Shown here: piece after piece, positions 43,891 to 52,825 of the stretch | How positions within the stretch are numbered: position 1 is the stretch's first letter | How the letters are laid out: the number at the start of each line of letters is the position of its first letter | Assembly: GCF_005144715.1 (NCBI RefSeq) | Contig: NZ_SWKR01000001.1 | Coordinates: 372,001-436,000 of the forward strand | DNA length: 64,000 bases | DNA from: Sphingomonas baiyangensis | GTDB taxonomy: Bacteria; Pseudomonadota; Alphaproteobacteria; Sphingomonadales; Sphingomonadaceae | Direction: 5' to 3' | Notes under the pieces: model-generated | What the model saw: the letters and a program-made list of their open reading frames with translations, nothing else | What the model was told of the DNA's origin: nothing | Database searches by the model: none | Made by a program: the position numbers and the translations under genes

Positions 43891-44316
43891 TCAAAGCATG
43901 TAGCGCATGCGTACGCTTTCGGCCCCCTGCGCGGCATCGAGCGCAAAGCGCGCGGCGGTGAAGCGCGGCGGGCCGAAACCGATGCGCGGGTTGCGCGAGA
44001 AGCCGAACCCCTCGCGCGGGATGCCGGCGAAGGTATCAAGCTTCTGGTTGCTGTTCTCGTCGTGGATCACCGCGAGCGCATAGGTGCCGCGCGGCAGGCC
44101 CTCATAGGTCACGCGGTGCTGGCCGGCGGGCACGTTACGGCTGATCGCGCGCGCATCGTCGACGCAGGTCGGAAAATTGTCGGGATCGGCAGTCAGGCAC
44201 AGGCGCAGCGTGCCGCGTGCGTTACGAAGCTGCTCGACCTCGATGCGCAGCTGGCTGACCGGCGTCGCGCCCCCCAGCGCGAGCCCCGCGATCACCAGCG
44301 CCGCCGGCCGGCGCAA
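43891..44316 (-). CDS. DUF2141 domain protein
   Basis: 141-residue exported protein. After a signal-like helix (RRPAALVIAGLALGGA) comes the DUF2141 domain: LRIEVEQLRNARGTLRLCL, GLPRGTYALAVIHDENSNQKLDT and GIPREGFGFSRNP. The only sensible start is TTG 44316, about 95 bases inside the sterol-desaturase gene, with AAGGGG 10 bases upstream; a longer frame to 44397 has an unconvincing N-terminus. Likely coupled to the desaturase. Role unknown. Confidence 0.82.
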   Translation of the reverse strand: MRRPAALVIAGLALGGATPVSQLRIEVEQLRNARGTLRLCLTADPDNFPTCVDDARAISRNVPAGQHRVTYEGLPRGTYALAVIHDENSNQKLDTFAGIPREGFGFSRNPRIGFGPPRFTAARFALDAAQGAESVRMRYML

Positions 44317-45031
44317 AGCTGCCCAGCCCCTTGTCGGTGCCGCAGACGCGATCCCAGAAACGGAAATACAACCCATAATTACACCCGTACCGCTCATGAT
44401 GCCGTTGATGGTGGCTTGCCGTAATCAGCCAGCCCCCCAATGGCCCCCTCACCATGAACCGGGGGAAAACCTCCCACCCCATATGGTTGGTGACACCCAT
44501 AATGGTCATGATCGCAAGCACAATGCCGAGTGCCGCCACATGGATCGGAATGACGAACACCAGTAGCGGAATTACCACAGCGCCGGTGAGCGCCTCGACC
44601 GGGTGGAACGCCATCGCCGCCCAGGCCGTGGGCGGGCGGCTCTGGTGGTGGACGGCATGCGCGATGCGGAACCAGCGCGGCCGGTGCATCCAGCGATGCG
44701 TCCAGTAGAACCACGTATCGTGCGCGGCCATGTAAAGCAGCACCGAGACGGGCAGATACCAGAGCGGATATTGCGCGACGTCGGAATAGATGCGCGTCCA
44801 GCCAAGGTTCGACCAGCCCCAGGCGACGATGCCCGCGGGCACGCCGTAGATGGCGGCCGACGCCAGACTCCACTTGATCTCGCGCACGATCTGCGCGTCG
44901 AGCCCCTTGTACAGCCCCGGCCGCGTGACGCGCGTGGCGAGCGCGAACGCCCCCGAAGTAGCGAGATAGCGCACGCCGACGATCAGCGTCATCGCGAGCG
45001 CGGACAGGAGAATGGCAAGCGCGGCGGACAT
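44222..45031 (-). CDS. Sterol desaturase/fatty acid hydroxylase family protein
   Basis: 269-residue integral membrane di-iron oxygenase. The histidine clusters are HDTWFYWTHRWMH, HAVHHQSRPP and HHQRHHERYGCNYG, the three-box pattern of the family; LYFRFWDRVCGTDKG follows. About four membrane helices. Related enzymes hydroxylate lipids or carotenoids (CrtZ/CrtG-like activities are different subfamilies), so the substrate is open. Its 3' end overlaps the DUF2141 gene by 95 bases. Confidence 0.9.
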   Translation of the reverse strand: MSAALAILLSALAMTLIVGVRYLATSGAFALATRVTRPGLYKGLDAQIVREIKWSLASAAIYGVPAGIVAWGWSNLGWTRIYSDVAQYPLWYLPVSVLLYMAAHDTWFYWTHRWMHRPRWFRIAHAVHHQSRPPTAWAAMAFHPVEALTGAVVIPLLVFVIPIHVAALGIVLAIMTIMGVTNHMGWEVFPRFMVRGPLGGWLITASHHQRHHERYGCNYGLYFRFWDRVCGTDKGLGSFAPAGGAGDRGARAGGRDAGQPAAHRGRAAS

Positions 45032-45731
45032 GCGCGCCTTCTATGCGCACGACAGGTTGCTTGCCAGTGAATAGCGCAGGAGCCGGTTGCATGGCGCGCC
45101 GCCGTCGGCCAGTCTGCGCCGGGGGGATAAGCCGTTGAACGACAAGGCGACGGGCCGATGGCTGCGAATGCCCGAGCGGCTGCCGCCGCTCAAGGGGCGC
45201 TGGCTGCGCGCGTACGAAGTGGTGTTCGCACTGTCGCTGATCGCGGCGCTGGCGGTTGCGGCGATGGGGCTCGGGGAGGCATTCCAGCCGCGCTTCACCT
45301 GGCTGAACTACGGGCTGACGGTCAATGTCGCGACCGGCGAGGTCATGGACGCATCGAACGGCGCAGCCGGGCGGACGGCGATCGATCGCGGCGATCGCGT
45401 GCTCGCGGTATCGGGCGTTCGCCTCGATCGGCTTTTCGACGACCGGGAGTTGGCATACCGGTTGCTGGACCGGCCGGCGGGCGAGACCGTGGTGTTCACC
45501 CTCGCCAAGCGTGACGGCCGCATCGTCCGCTATCGCGCGACAAGCAATCCCGCGGCGACTGCCGCTCGCGCCGAGCAGTGGCGCATGTCGGCAGCAGTGA
45601 CGCTCATCATGCAGATCGGTTCGCTGATCGCGGCGATATTGCTGTTCCGGCGTCGGCGCGAACCGGTAGCGGCGATCCTCGCGCTCGCTTTCGGCACGAT
45701 ATTGGGCGTGAGCGGCGGGAGCGGCGCATCG

Positions 45732-45797
45732 CTGCTGTTCGGCTTGAGCCTCGGCCTGCTGCTGTTCGGCTTGAGCCTCGGCCTGCTGCTGTTCGGC
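45732..45797 (+). repeat. 27-bp in-frame tandem repeat
   Basis: The unit CTGCTGTTCGGCTTGAGCCT-CGGCCTG occurs twice (45732-45758, 45759-45785) plus a 12-base partial (45786-45797), encoding LLFGLSLGL twice within a membrane helix. It lengthens the helix by 9 residues but keeps frame. Confidence 0.9.
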
Positions 45798-46003
45798 GTG
45801 CTCGTCTTTCCCGACGGGGCGCTACCGTCGCGGACCAGTCGCATCCTTGCGGTGCTTATCGCGCCCTATTCGCTATTGCCTATAATTCCAGCGCTTGGCG
45901 ATTACACCGCGCCGGGGTTCGTCGTGCTGGGAAGCGCCGTACTCGTCGTGCAGGCGATGCGCTACCGCCGGATGCGCCAGGGAATCGAGCGACAGCAGAT
46001 CGG

Positions 46004-46024
46004 CTGGGCGCTGGGCGCTGGGCG
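46004..46024 (+). repeat. CTGGGCG heptamer, three copies (frameshift site)
   Basis: Three exact tandem copies at 46004-46010, 46011-46017 and 46018-46024. Removing one gives ATC GGC TGG GCG CTG GGC GGT TTC, which joins the two halves of the surrounding gene. Confidence 0.92.
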
Positions 46025-46952
46025 GTTTCGTGCTGGGCACATTGCTGCTTATCGTATCGGCGCTGAGCCACATGGTCGGCCGGGCCATACCCGGCTGGTA
46101 CCTTTACGCATCACTGATGTCCCCGTTTGCCGGCGCACTCGGCACGCTCACGATCATCGCCGGGCTCACCGTCTCGCTGCTGCGCTACCGCCTGTACGAC
46201 GCCGAGGCGATGATCGGGCGATCGGCGGTGTATGGCGTGCTGACCTTGGGCTTCGTCGGGCTGTTTGCGGGCGGCGAGAAGCTGATCGAGGCGATGGGCG
46301 AAGCCTATTTCGGCCGGCAGCTGGGCGCGCTTTCGGGCGGGCTGGCGGCGGCGGCGGCGGCGGTGCTGATCGTGCCGATGCATCGCCGCGTGAGGGACTG
46401 GGCCGAGCGGCGCTTCCAGAAGGATCTGCTGCGGCTGCGCCACGGCCTGCCGCAACTGGTGGGCGACCTGCGCGAGACGGCACCGGTCGAGCGCATCGCC
46501 GAGGCGCTGGCCGATGCGGCGATGCAGGGGGTGCGCTCGACACACGCCGCGGTGCTGATCGAAGGCGGGCCGGTTGCGGCACGCGCGATCGCGCCCGAGA
46601 CCGTAGCGGCGTGGCGCGAGGGCTGCGATCCCGCATGCGAGGATGCCGATACCGCACGGCGCGATACGCTGTTCCCGCTGCGGCTGGCGCTCGGGACGGA
46701 GGACACGGGGCATGTCGGCTGGCTGCTGCTGGGGCCGCGCCCCGACGGCAGCAAGCCGGGCAAGGACGAGCGGCAGGTGCTCAGCGAGATTGTCGGGCCG
46801 GCGGCGCGCGCACTGTCGATCGCGCGGCAGCGCACCGCGCGAGAGGGCGCGCTGCTGCGGGCGATGCATGCGATCGAGGCGCGGCTGGGCGCGCTCGAGG
46901 CGAAGGCGGCGTCGCGAAACGAGGTGCCCTCGCCGGCCTGACCGGCGCCGCG

Positions 46953-47225
46953 CTATCGCCGCGAGCGGCCGCGCGTCATCGGATCGGGTTTGGGCGGCGG
47001 TTTCCAGCCGGGCGGGCGTTCGATGCGGCTGCGGCTCGACCCCAGCCCCATGCCGCCGGGCTGCTGGCGCGCGAGGCCGCTGGTATCGGCGGCAGCGGCA
47101 TCATTGGCGCTGGCGCCGCCGCGCAGCAGCGCGATGCGGTCGCGCAGCGCGCGCGCCGTTTCGAAATCGAGCGCGGCGGCGGCTTCCTCCATCGCGCGGT
47201 GCAGGTCCTCGATGCTCTCGGCCAT
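46953..47225 (-). CDS. Small UvrB/UvrC-motif protein
   Basis: 90 residues. SIEDLHRAMEEAAAALDFETARALRDRIALLR is the UVR helical hairpin found in UvrB, UvrC and ClpC-adaptor proteins; the remainder is a Pro/Arg-rich tail (PGWKPPPKPDPMTRGRSRR). It lacks nuclease or helicase domains, so is not excision repair itself and may mediate protein contacts. ATG 47225. It ends 11 bases from the sensor gene on the opposite strand. Confidence 0.8.
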   Translation of the reverse strand: MAESIEDLHRAMEEAAAALDFETARALRDRIALLRGGASANDAAAADTSGLARQQPGGMGLGSSRSRIERPPGWKPPPKPDPMTRGRSRR

Positions 47226-47294
47226 GCAGCACCAACGCGCCGACGTTCGGCAAGTGCCCTTCCCTCCCCCCGCCTGCCCGCCTAGGGCGGCGCG

Positions 47295-48482
47295 ATGGAG
47301 CGATATGACGCTATCGTGCTGGGGGCAGGCGCTGCGGGGATGTGGTGCGCCGCCGTCGCCGGGCAGCGCGGCGCGCGCGTGCTGCTCGTCGATCACAATG
47401 CCGAGGCCGGGCGCAAGATCCTTATCTCGGGCGGCGGACGCTGCAACTTCACCAATATCCACACCGCGCCCGATCGCTTCCTTTCGGCCAATCCGCATTT
47501 CGCCAAATCGGCGCTGGCGCGCTACACGCCCGCCGATTTCGTCGCGCTCGTCGATGCGCACGGCATCGCGTGGCACGAGAAAACGCTGGGGCAATTGTTC
47601 TGCGATGGATCGGCGCGGCAGGTGGTGGCGATGCTGCTCGCCGAATGCGAGCGCGGGGGCGTGACGTTGCGGCTGGGGCAGACGTTGGGCGAGGTGGCGC
47701 ATCGCGACGGCGCGTTCGTCGTGACGCTGCCCGGCGGAGACGCGCTGGCGCCGGCACTGGTGATCGCAACGGGCGGGCCGTCGATCCCCAAGATCGGCGC
47801 AACGGGCTTCGCCTATGATCTGGCACGGCGCTTCGGGCTCAAGGTCGTCGAGCCGCGGCCCGCGCTGGTGCCGCTGACGTTGGGCGGCGACGAGACGCTG
47901 TTTCGCGAATTGTCGGGCGTGGCGGCGCCCGTGGAGGCCCGCGCCGGCAAGGCGGCGTTCCGCGAGGCGGCGCTGTTCACGCATCGCGGGCTTTCGGGGC
48001 CGGCGATCCTCCAGGCGTCATCCTACTGGCGGCACGGCGAGGCGGTGGGCATCGACTTCCTGCCCGAGCGCGGCGATGGCTGGCTGATCGAGGCCAAGGC
48101 GCGCCAGCCGCGCGCGACGCTACGTCGCACGCTGGGCGAGGCGCTGCCCGAGCGACTGGCGGGCGTGCTCGCCGACCGGCTCGAGGCGCCCGAGGGGCCG
48201 CTTGCCGGCTGCACCGACCGCGCGCTGGCGGCGATCGAGGCGCGGCTGGCCGACTGGCGCTTCCACCCCAATGGCAGCGAGGGCTTCGCCAAGGCCGAAG
48301 TCACCGCCGGCGGCATCGCCACCGCGGGGCTATCGTCGCGCAGCATGGAAGCGACGCGCGTGCCGGGCCTGTATGCCATCGGCGAGGCGGTGGACGTGAC
48401 GGGGTGGCTGGGCGGCTATAATTTTCAGTGGGCATGGGCGAGCGGCCATGCGGCGGGCGTGGCGATCGCCGAGCGCGGCTGA
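47295..48482 (+). CDS. HI0933/YhiN family flavoprotein
   Basis: 395-residue FAD-dependent oxidoreductase-like protein. The dinucleotide motif is IVLGAGAAGMWCA (residues 6-18). NAEAGRKILISGGGRCNFTNI is the diagnostic HI0933 stretch. C-terminal motifs are VTAGGI and the FAD-binding VTGWLGGYNFQWAWASG. Cytosolic. The reaction is not known for the family, and nothing nearby suggests a pathway. Confidence 0.92.
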   Translation: MERYDAIVLGAGAAGMWCAAVAGQRGARVLLVDHNAEAGRKILISGGGRCNFTNIHTAPDRFLSANPHFAKSALARYTPADFVALVDAHGIAWHEKTLGQLFCDGSARQVVAMLLAECERGGVTLRLGQTLGEVAHRDGAFVVTLPGGDALAPALVIATGGPSIPKIGATGFAYDLARRFGLKVVEPRPALVPLTLGGDETLFRELSGVAAPVEARAGKAAFREAALFTHRGLSGPAILQASSYWRHGEAVGIDFLPERGDGWLIEAKARQPRATLRRTLGEALPERLAGVLADRLEAPEGPLAGCTDRALAAIEARLADWRFHPNGSEGFAKAEVTAGGIATAGLSSRSMEATRVPGLYAIGEAVDVTGWLGGYNFQWAWASGHAAGVAIAERG

Positions 48483-48594
48483 CGAACCGCCTCGCTGGCA
48501 TTCTATCGCTCCGAGGGCTGTCCGCTTTTGACGATCGTCAATGCGCGGGCATGCGGCGCGCGCGATGACGGCGACAGCCAAGGAGGTCGTCGTC

Positions 48595-48987
48595 ATGCCG
48601 CATTCCGTTCCCGCCCGCCCCGCCATGCGCCGCAACCGCGACGAGCGCAGCTTCGGGCTGCATCCGGCGCTCTTCGTGGCGACGATCGCGGCCTATCTGA
48701 TCTTCCTCGCGATCATGGGGGCGGCGTTCATGAACGGCGAGCTGGTGATCCCGTTCGCCATCTTCGTCATCTATATCGCCATGGCGTTCGGCACGCCGCA
48801 GCTCTGGGCCCGGATGACCGAGCCGCGCGGCGGCCGCTTCGCGACCTGGGGCGAGTTTCTGGACGAGGGCATCGAGACGGGCTCGGGCAAGCTGTCGGGC
48901 ATGGCGGCGGTTGCGCAGGTGATGACGCTTCCGGTGCTGATCGTGGCGTGGGGGGCCATCGTGGCGGGCATCGCCGCGTCGGTCTGA
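48595..48987 (+). CDS. Small two/three-helix membrane protein
   Basis: 130 residues with hydrophobic stretches at about 27-47, 50-67 and 105-125. The start ATG 48595 is decided by a perfect AAGGAGG at 48580-48586, 8 bases upstream; the longer frame with ATG 48565 would place that site inside the gene. Contains RMTEPRGGRFATWGEFLDEGIETGSG, an uncharacterised conserved-looking loop. No function known. Convergent with the FNR-type gene. Confidence 0.75.
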   Translation: MPHSVPARPAMRRNRDERSFGLHPALFVATIAAYLIFLAIMGAAFMNGELVIPFAIFVIYIAMAFGTPQLWARMTEPRGGRFATWGEFLDEGIETGSGKLSGMAAVAQVMTLPVLIVAWGAIVAGIAASV

Positions 48988-49014
48988 CGCGGGTACGAAT
49001 GCCGCCGCGCCGCG

Positions 49015-49728
49015 TCAGGCGGTCAGCGAACGGAGCCGCGCGGGGTCGACCAGCTCGATCCCGCGCGCGCCGATGCGACGGACCAGGCCGGCAGCCTCGA
49101 GCGCCGAGAACTGCCGGCTGACGGTTTCGATCGTCAGCCCGGTCAGCCCCGCGATCTCGCCACGCGACAAGGGCAGGTCGAAGCACACGAGCGGGTGACA
49201 GCCGGGCCCTGCGGCGCGCGCGAAGGCCAGCAGCAGCCCCGCGACGCGGCCCCTGGCCTCGCGCCGGCCGATCAGATCGGCCAGCTCGCGCGCCGCGTCC
49301 AGATCGGCGAGCGTGCGGTCGAGCACGGCGCGGACGAGCGCGGGCTCGTCTGCCATCAGAGTTTCGAATTCGGCACGCGCGAACACGCACAGCCGGCTGT
49401 CGGTAAGCGCGACGGCGTCGTAGCGCATCTGCGGCGCGAACAGCCGCCCGAGCATCCCCGCGGGATGCACCAGCGCGACGATGCGCTCGATACCCGCCGC
49501 ATCGGTGAGCGAAAGCTTGGCCGCGCCTTCGACGAGCGTGGCGCAGACGATGCTGTCGTCGCCGGCGGCGAAGATCGTCTCGCCGCGCGCGACCCGGCGA
49601 TGCCGCCCCGCACGCGCCAGCCTGTCGAGCGCCGCCGGATCGAGCACCGCGCAGATCGCCTCGTCACGCACCGGACATTCGGCGCACGCGGCGGGAACGG
49701 CACTGGTGGCGGCAGGCTCGGCGGACAT
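49015..49728 (-). CDS. FNR-type transcriptional regulator
   Basis: 237-residue Crp/Fnr protein. N-terminal cysteines C15, C18 and C26 (CAEC...C) and C114 in DSRLCVFARAEF match the four ligands of an oxygen-labile [4Fe-4S] cluster. The DNA-recognition helix is LTIETVSRQFSALEAAGLV (E-x-x-SR, as in FNR). It should sense oxygen or nitric oxide. An FNR-like box lies in the divergent region, suggesting autoregulation; see that entry. Confidence 0.9.
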   Translation of the reverse strand: MSAEPAATSAVPAACAECPVRDEAICAVLDPAALDRLARAGRHRRVARGETIFAAGDDSIVCATLVEGAAKLSLTDAAGIERIVALVHPAGMLGRLFAPQMRYDAVALTDSRLCVFARAEFETLMADEPALVRAVLDRTLADLDAARELADLIGRREARGRVAGLLLAFARAAGPGCHPLVCFDLPLSRGEIAGLTGLTIETVSRQFSALEAAGLVRRIGARGIELVDPARLRSLTA

Positions 49729-49812
49729 GGCGCCATCCTAGCGCAACGGCGGACCGCAGGCGACCATCGGTGAACCAATCGCCCGTTCGCCGGTTCAGAC
49801 GCGTTCGATGCC

Positions 49813-49826
49813 TTTATCTGGATCAA
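49813..49826. promoter_or_regulatory. FNR-like box TTTATCTGGATCAA
   Basis: Matches the FNR/FixK consensus TTGAT-N4-ATCAA with one mismatch (third base). Its centre is about 91 bases from the fnr ATG on one side and 11 bases from the aldo/keto reductase ATG on the other, overlapping where the latter's ribosome site would be. Confidence 0.6.
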
Positions 49827-49830
49827 GCGC

Positions 49831-50625
49831 ATGCTGAGGATGAACGACGGCCGCGACATTCCGGCGCTTGGCTATGGCACCTACCAGATTCCCGATGCGC
49901 AGGCGGGGATCATCGTGCGCCGCGCGATCGACGCAGGCTATGCGCTGGTCGATACCGCCGCGATCTATGGCAACGAGCGCGGCGTGGGCGACGCGGTGAA
50001 GGGCGAGGACGTGTTCGTCACCACCAAGCTGTGGAACGACCGGCACGGCGATGCCGCCGCCGCGCTCGACGAGAGCCTGGCGCTGCTCGGCCTCGATGCC
50101 GTCGACCTCTATCTGATCCACTGGCCAGTGCCCGAGGCGGGCGGCTTCGTCGATGCGTGGAACGCGCTGATCGATCTGCGCGCAGCGGGCAAGGCGCGCT
50201 CGATCGGCGTGTCGAACTTCCTGCCCGAGCATATCGAGGCGATCGTCGAGGCGACGGGCGTGACGCCGGCGGTCAACCAGATCGAGCTGCATCCGCACTT
50301 CCAGCAGCGCGAAGCGCGCGCCTTTCACGCCGAACACGGCATCGTCACGCAGAGCTGGAGCCCGCTCGGCCAGGGCGACCTGCTTGCCGACCCGGCAATC
50401 GTCGCTATCGCCGAGCGGCATCATGCCTCGGCGGCGCAGGTGGTGCTGGCGTGGCATCTAGCGCACGACCTCTCGGCCATCCCCAAGGCCGCCGACGAGG
50501 CGCATATGCGCGACAATCGCCGCGCGACCGACGTGGCGCTCGAGGCGCACGACATCGAGGCGATCGATGCGCTTGATCGAGAGGATGGAAGGATCGGACC
50601 CAATCCCCGGACGTTCGGGATGTGA
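49831..50625 (+). CDS. Aldo/keto reductase
   Basis: 264-residue NADPH-dependent reductase of the AKR5-like bacterial group. Tetrad residues are seen as Asp and Tyr in LVDTAAIYGNE, Lys in VTTKLWND, and His in YLIHWPVP. GKARSIGVSNF and NQIELHPHFQQ complete the barrel, and SAIPKAADEAHMRDN binds the cofactor phosphate. It starts 5 bases after an FNR-like box and has no clear ribosome site; ATG 49840 is an alternative. Substrate unknown. Confidence 0.92.
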   Translation: MLRMNDGRDIPALGYGTYQIPDAQAGIIVRRAIDAGYALVDTAAIYGNERGVGDAVKGEDVFVTTKLWNDRHGDAAAALDESLALLGLDAVDLYLIHWPVPEAGGFVDAWNALIDLRAAGKARSIGVSNFLPEHIEAIVEATGVTPAVNQIELHPHFQQREARAFHAEHGIVTQSWSPLGQGDLLADPAIVAIAERHHASAAQVVLAWHLAHDLSAIPKAADEAHMRDNRRATDVALEAHDIEAIDALDREDGRIGPNPRTFGM

Positions 50626-50670
50626 AGTGCGGGCGCCGGTCTGGCGCGCGACCTCCCCGAAGGAATTACC

Positions 50671-52734
50671 ATGCAAGACCGCAACCCCGGCAACGGCGGC
50701 GAAACGCATCAGCAGGCGACGGGCGACGCCCCCGTGCTCACCACCAACCACGGCGTGCCGATCAGCGACAACCAGAACAGCCTGAAATCGGGCGCGCGCG
50801 GGCCGACGCTGCTCGAGGACTTCGTCCTTCGCGAGAAGATCTTCCACTTCGATCACGAGCGTATCCCCGAGCGCATCGTTCATGCGCGCGGATCGGGCGC
50901 GCATGGCGTGTTCGAGGCGACCGACGACGTTAGCGACCTGAGCAAGGCGGCGGTGTTCACCAAGGGCGAGAAGACCGAGGTGTTCGTGCGCTTCTCGACG
51001 GTGGCAGGCGGCGCCGGATCGGTCGACACGCCGCGCGACGTGCGCGGCTTCGCGGTGAAATTCTACACCCGCGAGGGCAATTGGGACCTGGTGGGCAACA
51101 ACATCCCGGTGTTCTTCATCCAGGACGCGATCAAGTTTCCCGATCTGGTTCATGCGGTGAAGATGGAGGCCGATCGCGCCTATCCGCAGGCAGGCAGCGC
51201 GCACGACACCTTCTGGGACTGGGCGAGCCTGATGCCCGAGACGACGCACATGCTGATGTGGGCGATGAGCGACCGCACGCTGCCGCGCAGCCTGCGCACG
51301 ATGGAAGGCTTCGGCGTCCACACCTTCAAGCTGGTGAACGATGGCGGCAAGGCCAGTTTCGTCAAGTTTCACTGGAAGCCCGTGCTCGGTCTGCAATCGA
51401 CGATCTGGGACGAGGCGCTGAAGCTGCAGGCCGCCGACAACGACTATCATCGCCGCGACCTGTGGGAAGCGATCGACAGCGGCGACTTTCCCGAATGGGA
51501 GCTCGGCATCCAGGTGTTCGACGAGGAATTCGCGCGCGCGCAGCCCTATGACGTGCTCGACGCGACCAAGCTGATCCCCGAGGACGACGTGCCCGTGCGG
51601 ATCATCGGCAAGCTGACGCTCAACCGCAATCCAGACAATTTCTTCGCCGAGACCGAGCAGGTGGCGTTCCTGCCAACCAATGTGGTGCCGGGCATCGACT
51701 TCTCGAACGATCCGCTGCTGCAGGGCCGGCTGTTCAGCTATCTCGACACGCAGAATTCGCGGCTGGGAACGACCAATTTCCACCAGATCCCGATCAACGC
51801 GCCGCGCTGCCCGTTCGGCAATTTCCAGCGCGACGGCAAGATGCAGACGCATGTCCCCAAGGGCCGCGCCAATTACGAGCCCAACAGCCTGGCCGAGTTC
51901 GGCGAGGATGGCGGGCCGCGCGAAAGTCCGAAGCGCGGCTTCGCGACGGTGAATGCCGCGACGGGCGACGACGAGCAGGGCGACAAGCTGCGTGTGCGCG
52001 CCGAACTGTTCGCCGACCATTACAGCCAGGCGCGGCTGTTCTACCGCTCGCAGGACGCGCACGAGCAGGCGCATATCGCATCGTCGTTCGTGTTCGAGCT
52101 GTCGAAGGTCGGGCTAGAAGCGGTGCGGCCGCGCATGGTGGCCAATCTGCGCAACGTCGACGAGGAGCTGGCGCAGCGCGTCGCCGACGGGCTGGCGATC
52201 GACCTGCCCGAAAAGGCCGAGGCGGCGCGCGCGCCCGTCGACATGGCGCCTTCGGACGCGCTGTCGATCCACAAGAACATGAAGGCCACGCTCAAGGGCC
52301 GCGCGGTGGGCATCCTGATCGCCGACGGCACCGATGCAGGCGACTTGGCCAAGGTAAAGGATGCGGTCGAGGCGGCCGGCGCCAAGGCAGTGATCGTCGC
52401 GCCCAAGGTGGGCGGCGCCAAGCTCTCCGACGGCAAGACGCAGAAGGCCGACGGCCAGCTTGCCGGATCGCCCAGCCAGATCTTCGATGCGGTTGCGATC
52501 GTGCTATCGGAAGAAGGCTGCAAGACGCTGTGCAGGGAAGGTGCGGCGGTGCAGTTCGCGATGGATGCGTTCGGGCATCTGAAGGCGATCGGCGCGAACG
52601 AAGCCGCGCAGCCGCTGCTCGACAAGGCCGGCGTCGAAGCCGATGACGGCGTGACGGGGCTCGGCGAGGACTTCATCGAAGCCGCCAAGCACCGGTTCTA
52701 CGATCGCGAGCCCAAGGTGCGCATGCTCGCCTGA
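50671..52734 (+). CDS. katE: Large-subunit monofunctional catalase (HPII/KatE type)
   Basis: 687-residue clade 2 haem catalase removing hydrogen peroxide. Catalytic His71 is in [12 protein letters not shown], the Asn in [11 protein letters not shown] and the proximal haem Tyr in [16 protein letters not shown]-terminal flavodoxin-like domain (about residue 545 onward, [15 protein letters not shown]) defines the large-subunit type. AAGGA lies 8 bases before the ATG. It directly precedes the carotenoid operon, another oxidative-stress defence. Confidence 0.97.
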   Translation: MQDRNPGNGGETHQQATGDAPVLTTNHGVPISDNQNSLKSGARGPTLLEDFVLREKIFHFDHERIPERIVHARGSGAHGVFEATDDVSDLSKAAVFTKGEKTEVFVRFSTVAGGAGSVDTPRDVRGFAVKFYTREGNWDLVGNNIPVFFIQDAIKFPDLVHAVKMEADRAYPQAGSAHDTFWDWASLMPETTHMLMWAMSDRTLPRSLRTMEGFGVHTFKLVNDGGKASFVKFHWKPVLGLQSTIWDEALKLQAADNDYHRRDLWEAIDSGDFPEWELGIQVFDEEFARAQPYDVLDATKLIPEDDVPVRIIGKLTLNRNPDNFFAETEQVAFLPTNVVPGIDFSNDPLLQGRLFSYLDTQNSRLGTTNFHQIPINAPRCPFGNFQRDGKMQTHVPKGRANYEPNSLAEFGEDGGPRESPKRGFATVNAATGDDEQGDKLRVRAELFADHYSQARLFYRSQDAHEQAHIASSFVFELSKVGLEAVRPRMVANLRNVDEELAQRVADGLAIDLPEKAEAARAPVDMAPSDALSIHKNMKATLKGRAVGILIADGTDAGDLAKVKDAVEAAGAKAVIVAPKVGGAKLSDGKTQKADGQLAGSPSQIFDAVAIVLSEEGCKTLCREGAAVQFAMDAFGHLKAIGANEAAQPLLDKAGVEADDGVTGLGEDFIEAAKHRFYDREPKVRMLA

Positions 52735-52825
52735 GACGCGTGCTCCGTGCGGCGGCGCGATCCGTCGCACGGGGACCGTCCTTCGTCCCCTTTCGCACGC
52801 CCGCGATCCCGGCTAGGCGAGGACG

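Larger units (their letters stand above)
45135..46941 (+). pseudogene. Membrane sensor with PDZ-like and GAF-like regions, frameshifted
   Basis: Two overlapping frames make one protein. Frame A (from TTG 45135, with GGGGGG upstream) gives a helix, a PDZ-like stretch (NGAAGRTAIDRGDRVLAVSGVRLDRL) and membrane helices up to ERQQIGWALG. Frame B continues GGFVLGTLLLIVSALSHMVGR through to the end, with ERRFQKDLLRLRHGLPQLVGD and a GAF-like region. The switch falls at three copies of CTGGGCG (46004-46024); with two copies the frame is continuous. It resembles sensor-kinase N-termini but has no kinase domain. It may be a pseudogene or a phase-variable gene. Confidence 0.85.
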
